DNA from: Tsukamurella asaccharolytica
GTDB lineage: Bacteria > Actinomycetota > Actinomycetes > Mycobacteriales > Mycobacteriaceae
Assembly: GCF_007858435.1 (NCBI RefSeq)
Contig: NZ_VIGW01000002.1
Location: forward strand, 372,001-436,000
Direction of reading: 5' to 3'
DNA: 64,000 nt
Shown here: one piece after another, positions 1 to 10,862 of the stretch
How positions within the stretch are numbered: the first letter of the stretch is position 1
How the letters are laid out: each line of letters starts with the position of its first letter
Position numbers and translations under genes: made by a program
Notes under the pieces: generated by a model
The model's database searches: none
Seen by the model: only the letters and a program-made list of their open reading frames with translations
What the model was told of the DNA's origin: nothing

Positions 1-3000
1 ACGACGATGAACGGAGTGGTGGTGTGCGCGCGGGCGAGGCCGGCCACCCCGGCCCAGACCTCGGGCGCGACACGGGTGTCGATCGAGCGAGCCGCGGAGA
101 CGACGCCGCCGGAGCGGGGAACGGCGGAGGGCGGCACCGACTCGGCCGGCGGGTCGGCGAGGACCTCAGCCCAGAATCGGTCGAGCGCCTGGCGCGGCGC
201 CCCGGTCAGGCGGTGCTTGTACGAGCGGGCGTGCTCGGTGTAGGTCCGCGGGAGTGGTGGGAACTTCGGCGACTTGCCCCTCGTTCGCGAGGCGTAGGCC
301 GTAGCAACGTCGCCCGCCAGCGGCATCATCGACCAGCCGTCGGCGGCGATGTGGTGGATCACCAGAACGAGTACCTGGTGCCGGTCATTGATACGGTACA
401 GGCGCGCACGGATCGGGACGTCGGCGGCGAGGTCGAAGGGCTCGCCCGCGTAATCCGCGGCTGCCGCCATCAACTCATCGAGCGCGACGGATCGCTCGGT
501 GAAGGGAACCAGGTTCGGGCCCGCCGGAAGCACCTGCACTTCGGGCTCGCCCGCGGTGGGGCCATTGCGGTAGACCGTGCGCAGCGGGGTGTGGCGGGCG
601 ACGACATCGCCCAGGGCCGCGCGCATGGCGGAGACGTCGACGGCGCCGCGCAGGTGCAGCGCGACCGGGATGTGGTACGAGCCATCCGGACTCACTCGGT
701 TGCGGACCCACATCTGATGCTGTGCGGGCAGTAGCTCGGCCGCTTCCTCGGGATCCGACGGTGCCGCGAACTCCGGCTCCCGATCAGTGGTTTCGGCGGT
801 CGACGTCGCAGGCTCAGCCGCGACGGACATTGACGGCGCGGGCACTGGCGCGCCGCCGATCGCGGCGGCGAGCCCCTCGACGGTGGGGTTCGCGAAGACC
901 GTCGCGACGCTGACCCGGGTTCCGGTGGCGGAGCCCAGGCGCGCGGCGATCCTGGTGGCGGACAAGGAGTTCCCGCCAAGATCGAAGAGTGTGGTGGCGA
1001 CGTCGAGGCCGCCCTTGTCGACGCCCGGTATGACCTCGGCGAAGGCATCGGCGACGAGTTCCTCGACGTCGGTTCGTGGGCCGCGACCGGCGACTCCGGT
1101 CACGGCCCCGCGCTCGGGCTGCGGCAGCTGCTTGTGATCGACCTTGCCGTTCACGGTGAGCGGGAACGCTTCGAGCGCGATGATGTGCGACGGGATCATG
1201 TACGTCGGCAGCTCGGCCGCCATGCTCGCGGCGATCGCGTCGACATCGGCGGCGCCGGTGACGTAGGTGACCAGCTCTGCGGTGGCGGTGTCGTCGCCGT
1301 GCACGACGGTGACGGCACGCTCGGCGCCGGGCACGCGCATGGCGGCCGCGTCGATCTCGCCGAGCTCGATGCGGAAGCCCCGCAGCTTCACCTGCGAGTC
1401 GATGCGACCGAGGAACTCCAGCGTCCCGTCCGTGTCCCAGCGCACGAGGTCGCCGGAGCGGTACATGCGACCACCCTCGGCCTCGAAGGGATTGGCCACG
1501 AACCGTTCCGCAGTGAGTCGCGGGTTTCCGTGGTAGCCACGTGCGATGCCCGGCCCGGAGATGTACAGCTCGCCGGCGACGCCGACGGGCGCCGGCCGGA
1601 GGTAGGAGTCCAGCACGTACAGCCGCGTCCCGGGGATCGGGCCGCCGAGCCGGACGGGCTCCCCCGCCCGGAGCGCCCCCAGGGTGACAGCGATCGTGGT
1701 CTCGGTGGGGCCGTAGACGTTGACGAGGCTGCGCCCCTTGCCTGTCCATCTGTCGACGACTGCCTGCGGCACGGTGTCGCCGCCCACGCCGAGCGAGGTG
1801 AGGGCGGGGAGCTTCGCCGGGTCGAGGGTCGCGACGGCGGCGGGCGTGATGAAGCCGCCGTTGACCCCGCCGTCCGCCAGAACTTCTTCCAACTCCTCGC
1901 CGCCGTAGACGTCGGGCGGGACCACGACAAGCGTGGAGGCGCTGTCAACGGCCATGAGGAGCTCGAGGACGGAGGCGTCGAAGCCAGGGGAGACGAAGTG
2001 CATCACGCGCGCGCCGTCGGCGAGACCGTGCGAGCGGACCAGCTCGGCCGCGAGGCTCGACAGGCCGGCGTGTGTGACGCTGACCCCCTTGGGCCTGCCG
2101 GTCGAGCCCGAGGTGAAGATCACGTACGCAGGGTTCGCCAGGTCGATCGCCGGCCAGTCCGCCTCGCTGGCAACGGCGTTCGCGCCGGGGCCCCACACGC
2201 GGGCGAGGTCCGCCGGGGTGAGGGTCGCGACGGGGGTGGCGGCGGAGGCGATGTGCTCGGCGCGCTCGGCGGGGAGCTTGGGGTCGATCGGCACGAAGGC
2301 GGCGCCGGTCTTCGCGACGGCCCAGACGGCGATCACCGACTCCAGCGAACGCGGAATACGCAGTGCCACCCGCTCTTCGGGGGCCGCGCCCACGGTCATC
2401 AGGTAGCGCGCGAGCCGGTCGCTGTACTGATCCAGTTCCCCGTAGGTGATGCTGCGATCGCCGTCGATGACGCCGACCCGCTCCGGGTGCGCGGCCGCGG
2501 CGCGGCGCAACAGGTCGGGCAACGGGATCGACTGGCCGGCCGCCGCGGGCGTACCAGCGGATGCGCCGGCGAAACGCGACCATTCGGTGTGCTCGGCGTC
2601 GGTGGCGACGGGGAGCGCGACGACCGGCGTGCCGCCGGGCGCCGCGGCGAACCGCTCGAGGTACTCCATGAAGCGCTCGAAGTGCGCGTCCAGGTCCGCC
2701 ACGGTGTAGGAGGCCGGATTGGCCTCCATGTCGATCCGCAGGGCGCCCTGTTCGGACTCGTAGACGGTGACCGCGATGTCCTCGGCCGGACCGGAGGTGA
2801 GGAGGTTCAAGGTCCCGGCCGCCTGGCCGAGCGTGATCGCCGACGAGAACATCATGATGTTGATGGTGTCGCCGAAGGTGGAGCCCACCACGCCGTCGCG
2901 CAGCGTGGGCGCATTCATCCTGGCCGCGGGGTACAACTGGTGCCGCAAGCCGTTGCGCAGGTCGAGACCGGTGCCGTCGATGATGTCGGAGACAGTGGCA

Positions 3001-3920
3001 CCTACGCCGGCTCGCACCGGAATGGGCAGTACGTTGGCGGTCATACCGGTCGAGCCGCGCAGCGCGGCGGTGGTGCGGGCGGCCACCGGCACGGACACCG
3101 AGATCTGCTCGCGCCCCGAGACCGCGGCGACATAAGCGCCGAAGGCCGCGATCACGAGGCCGGTGCGGTTGGTGCCCAGGCGCTCAGCCGCGGCCTCGAG
3201 GCGGGCGCCGGGCTCGGCGCTGGGGACGCCGTTGCGGCGCAGGTTCAGGCTCGACGGTGCCGCCACCACGCGGCTCAGGCCCGCCGCCTCGGGGAGATCC
3301 GCGACGATCCCCGCCCAGTATTCGGCATCGCCGTCCGCGCGGGCGGAGCCGAAGTACTTCTCTTCCGCCGCGACGAAGCCCTCGGGCGTAAGGGGAGCGG
3401 GTTTGAGCGGTGGGACTTCCGTACCGGCCGCGCGCGCGGTGTACAGCTCGGCAACGCGCTGGAGCAGGATCGAGGCGCCGTAGCCGTCGATGACCGCGTG
3501 GTGCGCGCGGGCGTACCAGAGCCAGCGGTCGTCGGCGACGCGGATGAGGCGGTTGATCATCAGATCGTCGGTCGCGAGATCGAGCGGGCGCGAGTACTCG
3601 GCGCGCATCCACGCTACGGCGGCATCGATGCGCTGGTCCTCGGGTAGGTCCGCGAGCCCCAGGTCGATCACCTCTGCGGTGCAGTCGATGCTCCGGTCGA
3701 GCCGCTGCACGGGTGCGCCGGACTCGTCTACCTCGATCCGGACGTACGGGGAGAGGAACTCGTCGCTCGCGGCACGGGTGGCGGCCTGCATGATGTCGAC
3801 ATCGAACGGCCCCTGGATGTCGACGTACTGCGCAACCGTGAAAGCGACGTCGGGGGACATCTGCTGACTGAGCCACATTCCGTACTGGGCTCCGGTCAGG
3901 GAGTGCACCACGTGGTCCAC
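1..3920 (-). CDS. Non-ribosomal peptide synthetase, 5' part (C-A-PCP-C), runs off left edge
   Basis: Large modular enzyme that builds a peptide from amino acids on carrier-protein arms. About 1306 residues are visible and the frame is still open at base 1. Domains in order: condensation with HHAVIDG near residue 141; adenylation with the TSGSTGRPKG loop near 600 and NVYGPTETT; carrier protein with LGGNSLSA near 982; a second condensation domain with HHIAADG near 1186. The GTG start at 3920 follows a GGAG ribosome site. Starting with a complete condensation domain suggests the first residue is acylated or accepts a starter from another protein. Hand alignment to GrsA gives specificity residues about D-A-L-F-G-G-V-I-A, which I cannot assign to an amino acid. 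Product unknown; a siderophore or lipopeptide is only a guess. Confidence 0.93.
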   Translation of the reverse strand, partial: MDHVVHSLTGAQYGMWLSQQMSPDVAFTVAQYVDIQGPFDVDIMQAATRAASDEFLSPYVRIEVDESGAPVQRLDRSIDCTAEVIDLGLADLPEDQRIDAAVAWMRAEYSRPLDLATDDLMINRLIRVADDRWLWYARAHHAVIDGYGASILLQRVAELYTARAAGTEVPPLKPAPLTPEGFVAAEEKYFGSARADGDAEYWAGIVADLPEAAGLSRVVAAPSSLNLRRNGVPSAEPGARLEAAAERLGTNRTGLVIAAFGAYVAAVSGREQISVSVPVAARTTAALRGSTGMTANVLPIPVRAGVGATVSDIIDGTGLDLRNGLRHQLYPAARMNAPTLRDGVVGSTFGDTINIMMFSSAITLGQAAGTLNLLTSGPAEDIAVTVYESEQGALRIDMEANPASYTVADLDAHFERFMEYLERFAAAPGGTPVVALPVATDAEHTEWSRFAGASAGTPAAAGQSIPLPDLLRRAAAAHPERVGVIDGDRSITYGELDQYSDRLARYLMTVGAAPEERVALRIPRSLESVIAVWAVAKTGAAFVPIDPKLPAERAEHIASAATPVATLTPADLARVWGPGANAVASEADWPAIDLANPAYVIFTSGSTGRPKGVSVTHAGLSSLAAELVRSHGLADGARVMHFVSPGFDASVLELLMAVDSASTLVVVPPDVYGGEELEEVLADGGVNGGFITPAAVATLDPAKLPALTSLGVGGDTVPQAVVDRWTGKGRSLVNVYGPTETTIAVTLGALRAGEPVRLGGPIPGTRLYVLDSYLRPAPVGVAGELYISGPGIARGYHGNPRLTAERFVANPFEAEGGRMYRSGDLVRWDTDGTLEFLGRIDSQVKLRGFRIELGEIDAAAMRVPGAERAVTVVHGDDTATAELVTYVTGAADVDAIAASMAAELPTYMIPSHIIALEAFPLTVNGKVDHKQLPQPERGAVTGVAGRGPRTDVEELVADAFAEVIPGVDKGGLDVATTLFDLGGNSLSATRIAARLGSATGTRVSVATVFANPTVEGLAAAIGGAPVPAPSMSVAAEPATSTAETTDREPEFAAPSDPEEAAELLPAQHQMWVRNRVSPDGSYHIPVALHLRGAVDVSAMRAALGDVVARHTPLRTVYRNGPTAGEPEVQVLPAGPNLVPFTERSVALDELMAAAADYAGEPFDLAADVPIRARLYRINDRHQVLVLVIHHIAADGWSMMPLAGDVATAYASRTRGKSPKFPPLPRTYTEHARSYKHRLTGAPRQALDRFWAEVLADPPAESVPPSAVPRSGGVVSAARSIDTRVAPEVWAGVAGLARAHTTTPFIV

Positions 3921-3958
3921 CGAGGTCTCCTCTACATCACGCTGACAACACGCGAAGG

Positions 3959-4001
3959 TTGCAATCGCAAGATTGTAGGGACGCTTCTCTCAAAATTGCA
4001 A
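3959..4001 (-). promoter_or_regulatory. Promoter and candidate operator of the NRPS gene
   Basis: On the minus strand a TTGCAA -35 box (4001-3996) and a TACAAT -10 box (3977-3972) are separated by 18 bases, close to the sigma-A consensus. The predicted start of transcription falls inside the inverted repeat TTGC-AATC-GCAA (3959-3970), and a similar ATTGCAA motif overlaps the -35 box. This arrangement looks like a repressor site. No IdeR/DtxR-type iron box was seen. Confidence 0.55.
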
Positions 4002-4168
4002 CATCTACGATCGGGATTCCGGCGAGCGAACCTCACAGGAACACCGCAGGTCGCACAGGGCGGTGCGCCAAAGGTTTCACGCGGCTCGCTGCCCTGCGGG
4101 TTTGCCGCACACTGACGCCATCGCGAATGTCGAGAGCCGCACGAACAGCCCACGTCGCCCCATCCCCG

Positions 4169-4197
4169 TTTCCTGCCCGACGACGATGCGCTACATT
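4169..4197 (+). promoter_or_regulatory. Putative leuA promoter
   Basis: A TACATT -10 box lies at 4192-4197, six bases before a GTG that opens the Leu-rich leader peptide. A weak TTTCCT -35 (4169-4174) sits 17 bases upstream. The spacing implies that the transcript starts at or next to the GTG, so the leader peptide would be translated from a leaderless RNA. Confidence 0.45.
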
Positions 4198-4203
4198 CGA
4201 CTC

Positions 4204-4248
4204 GTGCAGTGGCGCGCCCTTCTCCTCGGTTGCCGCGGCGGGGTCTGA
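4204..4248 (+). CDS. Putative Leu-rich leader peptide of leuA
   Basis: A 14-residue open frame, VQWRALLLGCRGGV, with three consecutive leucine codons (CTT CTC CTC at 4219-4227). A longer in-frame ATG start at 4186 would give 20 residues and a fourth leucine, but the -10 box at 4192-4197 favours the GTG. It lies 128 bases upstream of leuA and its stop codon is inside the first arm of a hairpin. Leader-peptide attenuation of leuA has been predicted in actinobacteria; leucine starvation would stall the ribosome on the Leu run. Assignment is inference from position, codons and RNA pairing. Confidence 0.5.
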   Translation: MQWRALLLGCRGGV

Positions 4249-4349
4249 TCCAGACCGGCTCCCCGTCGCGGGTTGAGCCGTGCAGTCGCTCCAGCGCCGG
4301 TCGAGTCCTCCCGGCCCTCGCGGTCGAACAGTCCCTGCCCGTCGCAGGG
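4242..4349 (+). promoter_or_regulatory. Candidate attenuator: mutually exclusive hairpins before leuA
   Basis: Several pairings compete. GGTCTG (4242-4247) pairs with CAGACC (4251-4256) across the leader stop codon. GACCGGC (4253-4259) can instead pair with GCCGGTC (4296-4302). A strong stem (CGGCTC plus CCCG with CGGG plus GAGCCG, 4256-4280) directly follows the leader. A last stem CCCTGC/GCAGGG (4333-4349) lies 27 bases before the leuA start. No clear T-run follows any of them, so the mechanism could be Rho-linked or translational. Confidence 0.45.
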
Positions 4350-4367
4350 GCGCACCCGAGAAAGTAA

Positions 4368-6245
<1,878 letters not shown>

Positions 6246-6383
6246 GTCCCGCAACTCCGGGCGACTCCGGGGCGCAGCCGGAGCGGTACACCGAGACCGC
6301 GGCGATCCTGCAGGACGCCGTTACGCGGTCCGGTCGCGGCCGCTTCGGCTGCGTCTCGCGTCGTCGACGACGACGTGAGGTAG

Positions 6384-7190
6384 CTACCGCTTAAGGCCGT
6401 GCTTGCGGGCCACGATGCTGGAGACGACCTCGACCGGCACCAGCCGCTTGAGCAGGAAGACCAGCGGCGCATTGCTACCCACCGCGTAGAACTCGCGCGG
6501 CTTGTCGGCCTCGATCGCCTTGACGATCACCTCCGCCACCTGCGTCGGCGTGATACCCCCGCGCTCGTTGGCGTCGAGCTTCTCGATCATCGTGTCGAAG
6601 TCGGTGCGGTACACGGAGTCCTCGGCGACATATTTGGTGCGCCGCTCACCGATCCCGGTGGCGATGGAACCCGGCTCCACCGTGGAGACCCATACCCCGA
6701 AGGGCGAGAGTTCCTGCCGCGCCGCGGAGGCGAAACCTTTGAGCGCGGCCTTGGCGGCGACATACGAGCCACGATACGCGAGCGGGAAGCTGGCGAGCAT
6801 CGAGCCGACCATGATCACCCGACCGTAGCCCCGCTCCCGCATCGACGGCAGCAGGCGCTGAGTGAGCTGTACCGCGCCGAAGACGTTGGTCTGGAAGAGT
6901 CGGTCGACTGCGTCCGCAGGGAGCTCCTCGAGCGGGCCGGACTGGCTCTCTCCGGCGTTGTTGACGACGACGTCGACGGCACCGGCCGCGGTCGCACACG
7001 CGGCGACGGAGTCGCGGTCCGCGAGGTCCAGCGCCAGGTACTCCACGCCGGGGATCCGCTTCTCGGCGGCGATGGTCCCGGGATCGCGACTGGTACCGAG
7101 GACCCGATAGCCCTTCTGCGCCAACAGCTTAGCCGTCTCGTAGCCGATGCCGGAGGTCGCTCCGGTCACCAGTGCCGTGCGTGCGCTCAT
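6384..7190 (-). CDS. Short-chain dehydrogenase/reductase
   Basis: NAD(P)-dependent oxidoreductase of the classical SDR type, 268 residues from MSARTALV. It shows the TGATSGIG cofactor loop at about 8-15, NNAG near 80, and the YxxxK catalytic pair in SYVAAKAA near 145. The ATG start overlaps the stop codon of the upstream FAD dehydrogenase by four bases (ATGA), so the two are translationally coupled. A longer in-frame reading to 7265 would run into that gene and is not used. Substrate unknown. Confidence 0.9.
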   Translation of the reverse strand: MSARTALVTGATSGIGYETAKLLAQKGYRVLGTSRDPGTIAAEKRIPGVEYLALDLADRDSVAACATAAGAVDVVVNNAGESQSGPLEELPADAVDRLFQTNVFGAVQLTQRLLPSMRERGYGRVIMVGSMLASFPLAYRGSYVAAKAALKGFASAARQELSPFGVWVSTVEPGSIATGIGERRTKYVAEDSVYRTDFDTMIEKLDANERGGITPTQVAEVIVKAIEADKPREFYAVGSNAPLVFLLKRLVPVEVVSSIVARKHGLKR

Positions 7191-8884
7191 GCTCGTGTAC
7201 CTCCGATTCGATCGCCCGTCGCGGCGGCCGCGGCGCGGCCCGCCGTCATCCCCGAGAATATGCACCCGCCGAGGAACGTACCCTCCAGCGCGTTGTAGCC
7301 GTGCACGCCGCCGCCGCCGAAGCCGGCCACCTCGCCCGCCGCGTACAGACCGCCGACGGGCGTACCGTCGGCCCCGAGGACCCGGGCCGAGAGATCGGTC
7401 TCGAGCCCGCCGAGGGTCTTGCGGGACAGGATGTTCAGACGGACCGCGATGAGCGGGCCGTGCGCCGGGTCCAAGATGCGGTGGGGCTTGGCGACGCGCA
7501 CCACCTTGTCGCCTAGGTAGTTCCGCGCGTTGTGCATCGCCTGAAGCTGGGCGTCCTTGCTGAAGGCGTTGGCGGTCTCCCGGTCACGGGCCTCGATCTG
7601 GGTGCGCAGGTGGTCGAGGTCGACGTGCCCGCCGCGGCCGATCCGGTTCATCCCCGCGACCAGTTCCTCGAGCGTGTCGGCGACGACGAAGTCCTCGCCG
7701 TGCTGCTTGAACGCCTCGACCGGGCCCGGCGCACCCTTCGACTTCACGCGTCCGAGCGCGAGTTTCAGGTCCTTCTCCGTGATGTCCGGGTTCTGCTCCG
7801 AGCCGGAGAGCGCGAACTCCTTCTCGATGATCGTCTCGGTGAGTACGAACCACGAGTAGTCGAAGCCGGTCTCGAGGATGGCCTTCATCGTCGAATTCGT
7901 GTCGAAGCCGGGGAAGTTCGGGGCCGCGAAGCGGTTGCCGTTCGCGTCGAACCACAGCGACGACGGGCCCGGAATGATCCGGATCGCGTGGTCGGGCCAG
8001 ATCGGGTCCCAGTTATGGATGCCCTCGGTGTAGGCCCACACCCGGTCGCGGTTCACGATGTTCGCGCCCGCCGACTCCGAGATCGCGAGCATGCGGCCGT
8101 CCACGTGCGCGGGGACGCCGGCGATCATGTGCTGCGGGAACGGACCGAGCCGCTCGGTGGGCCAGTACTGCCGCATGAGCTCGAAGTTGTGGCCGATGCC
8201 GCCGGAGGTCACGAGGACCGTCGGCGCACGGAACTCGAACTCGCCTTGCACATCGCGAGGGCTCGCGATGCCGCGTTCGAGCTCGGTCGGCTCGAGGACT
8301 GCGCCGCGGACTCCGACCACGGCACCGTCGTCGCCGGTGACGAGCTCGTCGACGCGGTGGCGGAAGGCGAAACGCACCAGGCCCTGAGCCTCCGCGCGCT
8401 CGACGGGCTCGCGGAAGACGCGAACGACCTCGGGGCCGGTGCCCCAGGTGAGGTGGAAGCGGGGGACGGAGTTGCCGTGACCGTCGGCCGCGCCGCCGCC
8501 CCGCTCGGCCCAGCCGACGACGGGCGTGAACCCGAGCCCGAGGCGCCGCAGGTAGTCGCGCTTGCGGTGGGTGGCGAACTCGACGTAGGCGCGGGCCCAC
8601 TGCCGCGGCCAATGATCCTGGTCCTCCCGGTCGAAGCCTGCGGAGCCCGTCCAGTCCTGCCAGGCCAGCTCGAAGGAGTCCTTGATACCCAGGCGCCGCT
8701 GCTCCGGGGAGTCCACCAGAAACAGGCCGCCGAGGCTCCAGAATGCCTGGCCGCCGAGGTTGTTGCGGTTCCCCTGGTCGAGGATCAGGACCGTGCGCCC
8801 CGCCCGCGACAGCTCGTACGCGGCCACCAGGCCCGCGAGTCCCGCGCCGACGACGATCGCGTCCAGCGTGCCGTGTTCACTCAT
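7187..8884 (-). CDS. FAD-binding dehydrogenase (3-ketosteroid dehydrogenase-like family)
   Basis: A 565-residue flavoprotein. The N-terminus has the Rossmann FAD motif VVGAGLAGLVAAYELS, followed by a conserved GGQAFWSLGG segment, and the C-terminus has the second FAD-contact GLYAAGEVAGFGGGG. Length and motifs match, from memory, the mycobacterial Rv0785 group of fumarate-reductase/KstD-like proteins. Substrate is not known. It is the first gene of a two-gene operon with the downstream SDR; both could act on one hydroxy or keto substrate, which is inference. Confidence 0.88.
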   Translation of the reverse strand: MSEHGTLDAIVVGAGLAGLVAAYELSRAGRTVLILDQGNRNNLGGQAFWSLGGLFLVDSPEQRRLGIKDSFELAWQDWTGSAGFDREDQDHWPRQWARAYVEFATHRKRDYLRRLGLGFTPVVGWAERGGGAADGHGNSVPRFHLTWGTGPEVVRVFREPVERAEAQGLVRFAFRHRVDELVTGDDGAVVGVRGAVLEPTELERGIASPRDVQGEFEFRAPTVLVTSGGIGHNFELMRQYWPTERLGPFPQHMIAGVPAHVDGRMLAISESAGANIVNRDRVWAYTEGIHNWDPIWPDHAIRIIPGPSSLWFDANGNRFAAPNFPGFDTNSTMKAILETGFDYSWFVLTETIIEKEFALSGSEQNPDITEKDLKLALGRVKSKGAPGPVEAFKQHGEDFVVADTLEELVAGMNRIGRGGHVDLDHLRTQIEARDRETANAFSKDAQLQAMHNARNYLGDKVVRVAKPHRILDPAHGPLIAVRLNILSRKTLGGLETDLSARVLGADGTPVGGLYAAGEVAGFGGGGVHGYNALEGTFLGGCIFSGMTAGRAAAAATGDRIGGTRA

Positions 8885-8903
8885 GTGCCCACCTTACGTC
8901 CCG

Positions 8904-9794
8904 TCAACTCACCGCATGGACCTCCTCGTCGAGCGCGCGGAGCACCGCAGCGACGGCCGGCCGGCGCTCGGCGCCGGGCCGGGTCGCCACCTCGAGGATG
9001 CGGGCGGCGAGGACTCCGACGATCTCGAGGCCCCGGACGCCGGGGTGGGTCACTGCGTGGCGCGCGACGAGCGCCACCCCCAGCCCGGCCGCCACCATGG
9101 CTTGGATCGTGTGGAAGTCGTTGATCCGCTGCACCACTCGCGGCTGCACGCCGGTGATCGTAGCCAGGGAGCGGAGCACGTCGTCGACAGGGAAGCCGTC
9201 GCGCACGCTGATCCACTCGAGGTCCGCGAGTTGCGTCGCGTCGACCCGTCCGGCCGCGGCGAGCGGGTGATCGACCGGGACGACCAGGTCGATCGGCTCG
9301 CGCATGAGGATGCGGCAGGCGATGCGGGGACCGCCCAGCGGGGTCGCCCGCTCATCGCGGTGCGCCACCACGACGTCCGCGTCCGCGAGCATGGCCGGCA
9401 GCTCCGTCCCCGGGAGGTCCGCGTCCGCGGCGGCCACCTGGATTCCCGCTGCGGCGGTGCGGCGCAGCACGCCGGGAAGCAGGAGTTCGGCCGCCGACGG
9501 GAAGAGCGTCAGCCGGACCACGCCGACCGGCGTCGAACGGTAGCGGTCCATCTCCGCGCGTGCCCGGTCGAGTTCGCCCAGCACGGATTCCGCCCGGACG
9601 ACCAGCGCCAGCCCGGCGGCGGTGAGCCGCACCCGCCGGCCGTCGGGCTCGAGCAGGTCCACCCCCGCCTCCCGCGCGAGCACCTTGAGCTGCTGGGACA
9701 CCGCCGACGGCGTCATGTCCATCGCGCGCGCAGTCGCGCCGACGGTCCCCCGGTCGGCGAGCTCGCGCAGAATTCGCAGCCGGTGGACATCCAT
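8904..9794 (-). CDS. LysR-family transcriptional regulator
   Basis: A 296-residue regulator. The N-terminal winged helix-turn-helix (residues 1-60) includes GTVGATARAMDMTPSAVSQQ; the rest is a periplasmic-binding-fold effector domain. It is transcribed away from an EamA transporter gene 72 bases off, the usual arrangement for a LysR protein that controls its neighbour. The start codon overlaps a perfect palindrome, ATGTAG-N5-CTACAT, which fits the T-N11-A LysR box and suggests autoregulation. Confidence 0.92.
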   Translation of the reverse strand: MDVHRLRILRELADRGTVGATARAMDMTPSAVSQQLKVLAREAGVDLLEPDGRRVRLTAAGLALVVRAESVLGELDRARAEMDRYRSTPVGVVRLTLFPSAAELLLPGVLRRTAAAGIQVAAADADLPGTELPAMLADADVVVAHRDERATPLGGPRIACRILMREPIDLVVPVDHPLAAAGRVDATQLADLEWISVRDGFPVDDVLRSLATITGVQPRVVQRINDFHTIQAMVAAGLGVALVARHAVTHPGVRGLEIVGVLAARILEVATRPGAERRPAVAAVLRALDEEVHAVS

Positions 9795-9828
9795 GTAGTA
9801 AAGCTACATGAATAGTCAATAAGTATTC
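9793..9828. promoter_or_regulatory. Operator region between LysR and EamA genes
   Basis: Two inverted repeats stand side by side: ATGTAGTAAAGCTACAT (9793-9809), perfect, and GAATA-N9-TATTC (9810-9828). The first overlaps the LysR start codon. Both would be read by a dimeric or tetrameric LysR protein, giving an autoregulatory site and an activation site for the transporter. Function is inferred from position and symmetry. Confidence 0.5.
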
Positions 9829-9866
9829 GATTGTTCTTCTGTTCCCGCAGCGGGACAGTGGACCGC

Positions 9867-10862
9867 ATGAGCCCCCGCCACCGCCTCGTCGCCCTCACCG
9901 TCGTCGTGCTCTGGGGGCTGAACTTCCTCGCCATCCGCTACGGCCTCGACTACTTCCCGCCCCTGTTCCTCGGAGCGCTGCGCTTCCTCGTGCTGGCACT
10001 GCCGGTGCTGCTGTTCGTGCGACCGCCGAAGGGACCGGTGAAGTGGCTGCTGCTGTACGGCAACGGCTCGGGCACCTTCCAGTTCGGCCTGCTGTTCACC
10101 GCGATGCACATCGGGATGCCGACCGGACTCGCCTCGCTGGTGCTGCAGTCGTCGGCGCCGTTCACCGTGCTGCTCGGCGCCGTCCTCCTGCACGAGAAGC
10201 TCACCGTCCGGCAGGTCGCGGGCATCGGCATCGCCGTCGTCGGTATGGGCCTGATCATCGCGGACCGCGCGGACGCGGCGGCCGGGGTGGGCGTGCTCGG
10301 CGTGATCCTCACCCTGCTCGGCGGACTCAGCTGGGCGTTCGGCAACATCGGACAGCGGCTGGCGGCACCGTCGGAGCCCTTCCGCTTCACCCTCTGGATG
10401 TCGGTCATCCCGCCCCTGCCGATGCTGGCGCTCAGCGCCGCGGTCGAGGGCCCCACCACCGGCTGGAAGGCCCTGGCCCACAGCCTCGACGCTGCCGACG
10501 GGCGCCTCGCGCTCCTGGGCGTCGCGTACATCGCGATCCTGAGCACCGTCGTCGGGTACGGGCTGTGGGGCGCGCTGATGGCCCGGTACCCGGCGTCAAC
10601 GGTCGCGCCCGCAACACTCCTCGTGCCGGTCGTCGGCATCGCCGCGAGTGCGATCGTGCTCGGCGAGCACCCAACGGCGCTCGCCCTGGCGGGCGCCGGG
10701 GTAGTGATCTTCGGCTGCCTCCTGGGGATGCTGCGCAAGCCCGCGCCGCTACCGCTCGGCGATGAGGGCGATCGTGCCGGCGGCGAGCTCGACGTCACCG
10801 TCGCCGATGACCTCGGCGAGCGCGGCGCGCAGGGCAACCCGGCGGTCCTCCGGCAGGGTTGA
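9867..10862 (+). CDS. EamA/DMT-family transporter
   Basis: Ten-helix inner-membrane exporter of the drug/metabolite superfamily, 331 residues, with two EamA repeats. The start used is the ATG of MSPRHRLV, since upstream residues in frame are not conserved-looking. Members often export amino acids or related metabolites; substrate here is unknown. It diverges from a LysR regulator that probably controls it. The last 38 residues lie over the 3' end of the opposing methyltransferase gene (114-base tail-to-tail overlap), so the natural stop may have been lost and a later one used. Confidence 0.88.
   Translation: MSPRHRLVALTVVVLWGLNFLAIRYGLDYFPPLFLGALRFLVLALPVLLFVRPPKGPVKWLLLYGNGSGTFQFGLLFTAMHIGMPTGLASLVLQSSAPFTVLLGAVLLHEKLTVRQVAGIGIAVVGMGLIIADRADAAAGVGVLGVILTLLGGLSWAFGNIGQRLAAPSEPFRFTLWMSVIPPLPMLALSAAVEGPTTGWKALAHSLDAADGRLALLGVAYIAILSTVVGYGLWGALMARYPASTVAPATLLVPVVGIAASAIVLGEHPTALALAGAGVVIFGCLLGMLRKPAPLPLGDEGDRAGGELDVTVADDLGERGAQGNPAVLRQG

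Noticed and set aside
1134-3647. Long plus-strand open frame opposite the NRPS
   Set aside because: It is antisense to the conserved C-A-PCP-C frame, has Arg/Gly/Ala/Asp-rich low-complexity translation and no recognised motif.
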